Of a stretch of 9,512 bases of DNA, positions 1-4,857 are shown one piece after another (the first letter of the stretch is position 1; every line of letters begins with the position of its first letter). A model generated the notes under the pieces. That model had not been told where the DNA came from. It made no database searches and saw only the letters and a list, made by a program, of their open reading frames with translations. A program made the translations under genes and the position numbers. The DNA comes from CAZYEI01 sp964646425. GTDB taxonomy: Bacteria; Bacillota_I; Bacilli_A; RFN20; JAISJY01. The DNA lies in assembly GCA_964646425.1 (NCBI GenBank), contig CAZYEI010000046.1, positions 1 to 9,512 of the forward strand, written 5' to 3'.

Positions 1-114
1 TACCACTCCAATCTTTTCTTTTATTTTACTTATTTATCTCTCTTTGTCTATCTTTAATTAAAAAACACACTTTATTTATAAGACAAATAGCCCTTTATCA
101 AATATTTTTTTTCA

Positions 115-120
115 TATGAT
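115..120 (+). promoter_or_regulatory. Possible -10 element of the fibronectin-repeat gene
   Basis: TATGAT matches the sigma-A -10 consensus in five of six bases and ends 24 bases before the chosen ATG. The same TATGAT hexamer serves as -10 for two minus-strand genes in this window. No acceptable -35 lies 16-18 bases upstream (the region reads CCTTTA or CTTTAT). The overlapping CATATGATA also fits the CATAnnnTA pattern of sporulation sigma-K -10 boxes, but I see no AC-type -35 at the right distance. Sigma class is therefore undecided. Confidence 0.3.
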
Positions 121-130
121 AGTTTGGCAA

Positions 131-136
131 AGGAGG
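131..136 (+). promoter_or_regulatory. Shine-Dalgarno AGGAGG fixing the start at ATG 145
   Basis: AGGAGG followed by an 8-base spacer and ATG at 145. The open frame also extends upstream to a TTG at 124, but that reading would place this Shine-Dalgarno inside the coding region (as codons for Lys-Glu-Glu), and nothing similar precedes the TTG. ATG 145 is clearly better. Confidence 0.9.
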
Positions 137-144
137 AAAATCAA

Positions 145-1314
145 ATGTTGCCAAATATGAATATATTAGCTCTAAATCCTGTTTCAGGATTAGTAGCTAC
201 TTCAGCATCAACTTCTTCAATTCAACTTACGTGGGGTGAAGTAACTGATGCGACATCATATAACATCTATCGAAGTTTAACTGAAAACGGCACCTATACT
301 TTAATTACGAATGTAACTACTACAAACTATACTGATACAGGATTAATTCAAAATACTACTTATTACTATCGAGTAGAAGCTATTAACGAAACTGAAAGTG
401 GAACACTAACAGCACCAGTTAGTGCTACCACAATAGCTATTGAAGCACCAAGTAATGTTGCAGTTACAGAAACAACTGCAACAAGCATTGTTTTAAATTG
501 GACAGCTGTAACTAATGCTGAACGATATAATATCTATCGTGCTACTAATGCAATTGGTCCATATGTTTTGATTAATACAACAACCGGAACAACTTATACC
601 GATACTGGCTTAACACCTAATACTACCTATTATTATCAAATAACAACAGTTCAAGATAATGTAGAGGGTAAAACAAGTAATCCCTTAGAAGCAAAAACAG
701 AAGCATTGCCAGTTCCTGCTACTCCTATTGATATAACTGCAACAGTTCAAAGTTCTAACACAATCTTGTTAAGCTGGACACCATCCATCAATGCAACATA
801 TTACACTATTTATAGAAGCATTTCTCCAAATGGTACTTTTGAAGTCATTGGAACAACAACCACTCCAACATTTTTAGATACAAATCTACAACCAGAAACC
901 ACCTATTACTATCAAGTAAATGCTACAAATACTAGTGGTTCTTCTTCTAATAGTACAACAGTTAGTGCAACTACTTTACCACAAACCATTACAACAACTG
1001 AGTTAATAGCTACAACACTAAGTTGCAATAAAATCTCTTTAACATGGACTGCTATTTCTAATGCGACTACCTATCTTGTATTTAGAAGCAGAAACAATGA
1101 TGGTCCTTTTTCATTAATAGCTACCACTTCAAATACAAACTATCTTGATTGTAATTTAATAAGTAATACTACATACTATTATCAGATTATTCCTTACATT
1201 AATACAACAGCAGATACCCCTAGTAACATTGCTAGTGCAACTACTTTATATAACAATTGTTGTAATATTTGCTATTGTTATAATCAATGTTGCTATAAAA
1301 ATTGGTTTTGGTAA
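145..1314 (+). CDS. Four-fibronectin-type-III-domain protein with cysteine-rich C-terminal tail
   Basis: A 389-residue protein of four tandem fibronectin type III (FnIII) domains, about residues 12-98, 99-188, 189-279 and 280-369. Each repeat shows the fold's marks: a strand-B Trp (LTW, LNW, LSW, LTW), a strand-C Tyr or Phe (YNIYR, YTIYR, YLVFR) and a strand-F TTYYY motif, giving a YYY triplet in all four. The last 20 residues leave the fold and carry six Cys in 12 residues (CCNICYCYNQCC, 372-383), followed by a WFW end. Repeat 4 has two further Cys. There is no N-terminal signal peptide, membrane helix or LPxTG sorting motif. The protein is rich in Thr, Asn and Ser, with only about four Lys and no His, unlike its Lys-rich neighbours. 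FnIII domains usually mediate binding or act as spacers. The tail suggests disulfide cross-linking or metal binding, as in cysteine-rich spore-coat proteins, but that role is inference. It is transcribed alone, convergent with the P-II operon. Confidence 0.85.
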   Translation: MLPNMNILALNPVSGLVATSASTSSIQLTWGEVTDATSYNIYRSLTENGTYTLITNVTTTNYTDTGLIQNTTYYYRVEAINETESGTLTAPVSATTIAIEAPSNVAVTETTATSIVLNWTAVTNAERYNIYRATNAIGPYVLINTTTGTTYTDTGLTPNTTYYYQITTVQDNVEGKTSNPLEAKTEALPVPATPIDITATVQSSNTILLSWTPSINATYYTIYRSISPNGTFEVIGTTTTPTFLDTNLQPETTYYYQVNATNTSGSSSNSTTVSATTLPQTITTTELIATTLSCNKISLTWTAISNATTYLVFRSRNNDGPFSLIATTSNTNYLDCNLISNTTYYYQIIPYINTTADTPSNIASATTLYNNCCNICYCYNQCCYKNWFW

Positions 1315-1332
1315 AAATATTCCAATATAAAA

Positions 1333-1362
1333 ATAAAAGCAAGGACTAATCCTTGCTTTTAT
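1333..1362. terminator. Bidirectional rho-independent terminator
   Basis: A perfect 13-bp inverted repeat (1333-1345 with 1350-1362, four-base loop CTAA). The GCAAGGA core is flanked by an A run on one side and a T run on the other, so it reads as an intrinsic terminator from both strands. It lies 18 bases after the stop of the fibronectin gene and 14 bases beyond the stop of the last P-II-like gene, which suits two convergent units. Confidence 0.92.
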
Positions 1363-1376
1363 GCGTGATATAAAAT

Positions 1377-1703
1377 TTATTTATCTTTTTCCTTAGTATT
1401 AATTCCAACAACGCCATCAACAGGCAATGAAAAAGCTATTCCTTGGGCTGCTGTATCCATTCCTATTGCATCATATAATCCTTTTAATACATTATCTTTA
1501 ATATCAGCAGCAACTAAAATCATAATCACTTCTTTTTCCGGTTGGATTGTAATATTATAAAACTTTTCAGATTCTTTTGAAGCAGTACCTCTACCAGACA
1601 TTACAGTACCACCTCTTGCACCCATTTTTTTGGCAGCTTCCATAGCTACTTCCGAGAAACCATTATTAACAATACAAAAAATAACTTCAAAATTAGTATC
1701 CAT
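1377..1703 (-). CDS. P-II-like regulatory protein, third gene of the DUF1538 operon
   Basis: A 108-residue protein resembling the P-II (GlnB-type) superfamily of small trimeric ferredoxin-like sensors. It shows an N-terminal beta strand (EVIFCIVNNG, 6-15), a helix with EAAKKMGARGGTV (22-34), the GRGTAS turn (37-42) where the T-loop would begin, a second strand with helix (60-81), and a C-terminal strand GIAFSLPVDGVVGI (88-101). The segment where classical GlnB has its modified Tyr-bearing T-loop is short and differs in sequence, so uridylylation of the usual kind is not expected. A clean AGGAGG (1711-1716) sits 7 bases upstream, inside the end of the preceding gene, and only 2 bases separate the two coding regions. 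Such proteins commonly bind nucleotides and regulate a neighbouring transporter. Here the DUF1538 protein is the obvious partner, by inference. Confidence 0.83.
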   Translation of the reverse strand: MDTNFEVIFCIVNNGFSEVAMEAAKKMGARGGTVMSGRGTASKESEKFYNITIQPEKEVIMILVAADIKDNVLKGLYDAIGMDTAAQGIAFSLPVDGVVGINTKEKDK

Positions 1704-1705
1704 AA

Positions 1706-2110
1706 TTAGTCCTCCTTTTTAATAACTTTAGCATTACTTAGAAATTGATAAATTGAAACACCAATTACACTTTTCATAGGAATTGTATAAGCAATTCCTT
1801 TTCCATTTTTAATTTTATCAAATTTTTCATTTAATGTTTCAAAAATTTCTTTTACTTTGTCTTCTCTTACTATAGATAGAATAACTGCTTTGTTTGTTTC
1901 TGCAAGTCCTAAGTAACTTAACATTTCCGAATCTGCAGTTCCTTTACCTAAAATAGTCATTTGCATATTAACTTCATATTGTTCTAGTAAATCCAAATAG
2001 AATAGTGCTTTACTTCTATTCACAACCGTGACTAATACTTTTAATTTTTTAACATCATTATTTAATGTTTTTTTAATTTTTGGAGGATTAGTTTGTATTT
2101 TTTCACTCAT
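1706..2110 (-). CDS. P-II-like regulatory protein, second gene of the DUF1538 operon
   Basis: A 134-residue, more divergent P-II-like protein. After a Lys-rich, probably flexible N-terminus of about 20 residues come strand LKVLVTVVN (23-31), a helix (33-44), strand and turn MTILGKGTADSE (51-62), the segment LSYLGLAETNKAVILSIV (64-81), a second helix (83-99) and the strand GIAYTIPMKSVIGV (105-118). The GKGTA turn and GIAYTIP strand align with GRGTA and GIAFSLP in the adjacent small protein, so the two are ancient paralogues. The YLGLAET segment between turn and strand replaces the usual T-loop and is not in the sister protein. The start is ATG with AGGAGG (2120-2125) 9 bases upstream. That Shine-Dalgarno overlaps the stop codon of the DUF1538 gene, indicating tight coupling. 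The ligand cannot be told from sequence. Confidence 0.78.
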   Translation of the reverse strand: MSEKIQTNPPKIKKTLNNDVKKLKVLVTVVNRSKALFYLDLLEQYEVNMQMTILGKGTADSEMLSYLGLAETNKAVILSIVREDKVKEIFETLNEKFDKIKNGKGIAYTIPMKSVIGVSIYQFLSNAKVIKKED

Positions 2111-2123
2111 TTTTTATTACCTC

Positions 2124-3659
2124 CTACATAAATTCAATGATTTGATCATCATCTTCAGTTAAAATTCTACGCATTGCTATTTTTTCTTTTACCATTTTAC
2201 TTATAACTGCTTTGAATCCTAATAATTGAATTGTAATTAACGGTGTCATCGCTACCATTGATACCACACCAAAAGCATCAGTTAATACTTTACTTCCATC
2301 AGGATAAAGTGCCATACATACTCCCACTGTGAATGGTAAAATAAATGTTGAAGTTAATGGACCACTGGCAACCCCTCCAGAATCAAAGGCAATTGCCGTG
2401 TACATTCTTGGAACAAAAAATGATAATCCCAAAGATATAAAATAACCAGGAATCAAGTAATATAAAATAGAAAAATCATAAATCACTCTAATTAATGATA
2501 GACAAATAGAAATTCCTACGCCAATAGATAAAGCGATTAGCATAGATTTTTTCGATACAGTACCTGCAGTTATTTCTTCAACTTGCTTTTTTAATACATG
2601 TACAGCAGGTTCTGCAAGTACTACTACAAGTCCTAAAACAAAACCTATAATAGCAACAAGCATCGGACTTCCACTGCCTAATTCAGTTCCCATTTTATAT
2701 CCAATTGGCATAAAGCCAACATTTACTGCAGTTAAAAATATAATTAAGCCTAAATAAGTAAATAGCACCCCAAATATTATTTGATATATTTTCTTTTTAG
2801 GTAATTTTAAAAAGACAAAATCAATTATAAAAAAGAATGCCACAACTAGCCCTAAAGCAATAGTTACTTCTTTAGTTACAGTTAATAGTGTTTCAAAAAA
2901 TTCCTTCACTACATTATTTGCAATAGCATAATTAGGTACGTCATATGATGATAAATCTCCTGAAGAAAAAATTCCCAATATCATAACTGCTAAAATTGGT
3001 CCAACCGAGCAAAGAGCAATTAATCCAAAACTATTTTCATTTGCTCTTTTACCACCAATAGTAGTAGCAATACCTACGCCTAAAGCCATAATAAACGGAA
3101 CAGTAATTGGTCCTGTTGTTACACCGCCAGAATCAAAGGCTAAACCTAATAATTCTTCTTTACCTGTAACAATAAGCAAAGATGTTAAAGCAAACAAAAA
3201 CATATAAAAGAACATTAAAATAGAAGCTAATTGCCTTTTAAATACAATTTTAAGTACTGCAATCACCAAAAATATGCCTACACCTACACCAACTGAAACA
3301 ATCAATAATGCAGGAGGATTAATAACATCTTTTACTTGAGAAGCCAAAACAGTCAAATCAGGCTCAGCAATAGTAATAAAGAGTCCTAATGCAAAGCAAA
3401 CAATTAATAATATATTTAATTTTTTTGACTTTGTTAATCCAGAGCCAACATATTCTCCCATCGGAGTCATTGCTAAATCAGCCCCCAAATTAAACAATCC
3501 TATACCTAAAATTAATAATAAAGCAGAAATCGAAAATACAATTATTTCTTTTTCCGAGAAATTTACCAAAGGTGTAAGATTTAATAAAATTACAATAAAA
3601 GTAACAGGTAAAACAGAAATTAACGCTTCCTTAAGCTTAATTATAAATTGCTTATTCAT
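2124..3659 (-). CDS. DUF1538 family integral membrane protein, two-repeat putative transporter
   Basis: A 511-residue polytopic membrane protein made of two homologous halves, about residues 10-232 and 255-483. Three motif pairs show the duplication: GADLAMTPMGEYVG (59-72) with NVGFMPIGYKMG (313-324), IAEPDLTVLASQV (97-109) with LAEPAVHVLKKQV (348-360), and AFDSGGVTTGP (174-184) with AFDSGGVASGP (424-434). The paired acidic AEP and FDSGG motifs in membrane surroundings are good candidates for ion or substrate sites. The acidic tail TEDDDQIIEF would face the cytoplasm if the C-terminus is inside. I recall that DUF1538 proteins UmpA/UmpB of Halomonas were reported as a two-component Na+/H+ antiporter; this was not checked. 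Here both halves are in one polypeptide. It is first in an operon with two P-II-like genes, suggesting regulated transport. Substrate unknown. The ATG start has a GGTGA-type Shine-Dalgarno (3666-3670). Confidence 0.88.
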   Translation of the reverse strand: MNKQFIIKLKEALISVLPVTFIVILLNLTPLVNFSEKEIIVFSISALLLILGIGLFNLGADLAMTPMGEYVGSGLTKSKKLNILLIVCFALGLFITIAEPDLTVLASQVKDVINPPALLIVSVGVGVGIFLVIAVLKIVFKRQLASILMFFYMFLFALTSLLIVTGKEELLGLAFDSGGVTTGPITVPFIMALGVGIATTIGGKRANENSFGLIALCSVGPILAVMILGIFSSGDLSSYDVPNYAIANNVVKEFFETLLTVTKEVTIALGLVVAFFFIIDFVFLKLPKKKIYQIIFGVLFTYLGLIIFLTAVNVGFMPIGYKMGTELGSGSPMLVAIIGFVLGLVVVLAEPAVHVLKKQVEEITAGTVSKKSMLIALSIGVGISICLSLIRVIYDFSILYYLIPGYFISLGLSFFVPRMYTAIAFDSGGVASGPLTSTFILPFTVGVCMALYPDGSKVLTDAFGVVSMVAMTPLITIQLLGFKAVISKMVKEKIAMRRILTEDDDQIIEFM

Positions 3660-3719
3660 TTTATTTCACCCCTCATCTTATAATATTTGCAAATTAAATC
3701 ATAAATAACTATATAACGA

Positions 3720-3748
3720 ATTATATCATTTAAGAAAATCTTTTTCAA
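3720..3748 (-). promoter_or_regulatory. Sigma-A promoter of the DUF1538/P-II operon
   Basis: On the minus strand, -35 TTGAAA (3748-3743), a 17-base spacer, then -10 TATAAT (3725-3720) preceded by TGA, giving an extended -10 (TGnTATAAT). This is five of six and six of six matches to consensus. Expected transcription start is near 3713, leaving a leader of about 54 bases before the DUF1538 ATG. No riboswitch-like structure fits in that leader. Confidence 0.8.
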
Positions 3749-3819
3749 TTTTAAAGCAGGTAATATTATAATTATTATTTTATTTTTGTTATTAATTAAA
3801 CATAATTTTATTCAATGAA

Positions 3820-3850
3820 TAATGCTAATTATTAATCATTAATTGCATTA
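3820..3850. repeat. Imperfect palindrome upstream of the DUF1538 operon
   Basis: TAATGC (3820-3825) pairs with GCATTA (3845-3850). After a one-base bulge, AATTA pairs with TAATT, giving an 11-bp interrupted dyad with an 8-base loop. It lies about 70 bases upstream of the operon's -35 and beside the terminator of the amidase gene. No T run follows, so it is not itself a terminator. It could be a regulator-binding site, or simply chance in very AT-rich DNA. Confidence 0.3.
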
Positions 3851-3851
3851 T

Positions 3852-3890
3852 AAAAAAACTTGACATTTTTTATCATTTTCAAGTCTTTTT
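3852..3890 (-). terminator. Rho-independent terminator after the amidase gene
   Basis: Reading the minus strand, AAAAAGACTTGA (3890-3879) pairs with TCAAGTTTTTTT (3863-3852) across a 15-base loop, with one G-U pair. The ascending arm ends in seven T. It begins 5 bases after the stop of the amidase gene. The GC content of the stem is low, so efficiency may be modest. Confidence 0.65.
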
Positions 3891-3895
3891 GTTTT

Positions 3896-4759
3896 CTATT
3901 TTGAATCATCTAACTTCAAAATATCTTTATATAAATCAATTCTTCTATCTCTAAATATTCCCCAAGAATAACGTTTTTTAGCAATTTCTTCTAAATCAAA
4001 TTCTTGAATAATAAAACCTTCTTGCGTATCATTCATTTCCTTAACTTTTTCGCCTTCTTCATTTGCAATAAAAGAGCAGCCATAAAAAGTCATTGATGAA
4101 TTTCCTTCTGTTTCAGTGCCAATTCTATTTGAAGCAACAACAGGTATAATATTTCCAGCAGCATGACCTTTCATGACATTTTGCCAATGTAGGCGAGAAT
4201 CCTTATCAAGCACAGGCTCACTACCAATTGCAGTAGGATAAAACAAGATTTCTGCTCCTTTAAGAGCCATAATTCTTGCACATTCTACAAACCATTGATC
4301 CCAACATATTCCAACGCCTATTGTAGCATATTTTGTTTTAAACACCTTAAATCCAGTATCACCTGGAGTAAAATAAAACTTTTCTTCATAACATTCCCCA
4401 GTTGGAATATGTGATTTACGATATATGCCCAATATTTTTCCATCAGCATCTATCATTGCTAAAGAATTAAAGTAACAATTGCCACTTTTTTCAAAGAAAG
4501 AAATTGGTAAAACTACATTATTTTTTTTTGCAATTTCTTGAAAGTGCTTAAGCAATGTTGAAGTTTCAAACTCTTCTGCTAATTTAAAATACTCATATTT
4601 TTCTTTTTGACAAAAATATGGAGTTTTAAACAATTCTTGTAACAAGATAATATTTGCCCCTTGAGATGCAGCATCTTCAATCATTTTGTCGGCCTTTTTG
4701 ATATTGTTTTCAATATCCCAATTAACACTCATTTGTGTAGCAGCAACTTTAACTTTCAT
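3896..4759 (-). CDS. aguB: N-carbamoylputrescine amidase
   Basis: A nitrilase-superfamily hydrolase of 287 residues, the usual length for AguB, which converts N-carbamoylputrescine to putrescine, CO2 and NH3 in the cytoplasm. The Glu-Lys-Cys triad is present: E42 in LLQELF, K115 in YRKSHIP and C152 in GICWDQWF. Family-specific stretches include YEEKFYFTPGDTGFKV (124-139) and FYPTAIGSEP (173-182), which separate AguB from beta-ureidopropionase and generic omega-amidases. The usual Pro-Asp-Gly after SHI is Pro-Thr-Gly-Glu-Cys here, a small substitution. It lies downstream of, and on the same strand as, the arginine decarboxylase-agmatine deiminase fusion with a 98-base gap, so the two supply successive steps. 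The start ATG has no Shine-Dalgarno in the normal window, and an in-frame TAG at 4774-4772 excludes an upstream start. The closest good site, AAAGGAG, is 37 bases away. A terminator follows. Confidence 0.93.
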   Translation of the reverse strand: MKVKVAATQMSVNWDIENNIKKADKMIEDAASQGANIILLQELFKTPYFCQKEKYEYFKLAEEFETSTLLKHFQEIAKKNNVVLPISFFEKSGNCYFNSLAMIDADGKILGIYRKSHIPTGECYEEKFYFTPGDTGFKVFKTKYATIGVGICWDQWFVECARIMALKGAEILFYPTAIGSEPVLDKDSRLHWQNVMKGHAAGNIIPVVASNRIGTETEGNSSMTFYGCSFIANEEGEKVKEMNDTQEGFIIQEFDLEEIAKKRYSWGIFRDRRIDLYKDILKLDDSK

Positions 4760-4770
4760 ACTTTTTTTAT

Positions 4771-4790
4771 ACTATATATAACTATATATA
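4771..4790. repeat. Tandem 10-base repeat in the amidase leader
   Basis: ACTATATATA occurs twice in direct tandem (minus-strand sense TATATATAGT twice), between the AAAGGAG motif and the amidase start codon. The two TATATATA segments are also self-complementary and could fold into an AT hairpin, shortening the effective distance to the start codon. Confidence 0.75.
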
Positions 4791-4796
4791 ATATAT

Positions 4797-4803
4797 CTCC
4801 TTT
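4797..4803 (-). promoter_or_regulatory. Displaced Shine-Dalgarno-like AAAGGAG upstream of the amidase gene
   Basis: AAAGGAG is as strong as the Shine-Dalgarno sites of other genes here, but 37 bases separate it from the ATG at 4759 instead of 5-9. No ATG, GTG or TTG follows it at normal distance. Either folding of the intervening tandem repeat brings it close, or it is a relic. It may also lie upstream of the transcript start: TTCAAT, 17 bases, TATATA could be a weak promoter across it. Confidence 0.45.
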
Positions 4804-4857
4804 CTATATTGAATCTATGGCATGCTATATAAATTTTAAATATAATAATTTAAAAAA

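Larger units (their letters stand above)
1..144. other. Left-edge intergenic region, no gene seen
   Basis: No coding frame is convincing here. Roughly the first 55 bases are a polypyrimidine stretch on the plus strand. On the minus strand the extreme edge reads TTGGAGTGG, which could be the Shine-Dalgarno of a minus-strand gene starting just outside the window. A weak divergent minus-strand promoter (TTGATA at 101-96, TATAAA at 80-75, spacer only 15) would fit that idea, but it is not strong. A T-rich run at 104-111 precedes the -10-like element of the plus-strand gene. No hairpin terminator is visible. Confidence 0.5.

Noticed and set aside
75..101. Divergent minus-strand promoter TTGATA / TATAAA
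   Set aside because: The spacer is only 15 bases and no minus-strand gene start is visible inside the window.
124..144. Upstream TTG start adding seven residues to the fibronectin protein
   Set aside because: The added codons contain the AGGAGG that serves ATG 145, and the extension does not create a signal peptide.
145..1314. The DNA repeats under the four fibronectin domains as recent duplications
   Set aside because: The domains share motifs but differ throughout at both protein and base level, so this is old tandem domain duplication, not a recent DNA repeat or recombination artefact.
3860..3865. Plus-strand TTGACA resembling a -35 box
   Set aside because: It is part of the terminator stem, no -10 follows at 16-18 bases, and no plus-strand gene lies downstream.
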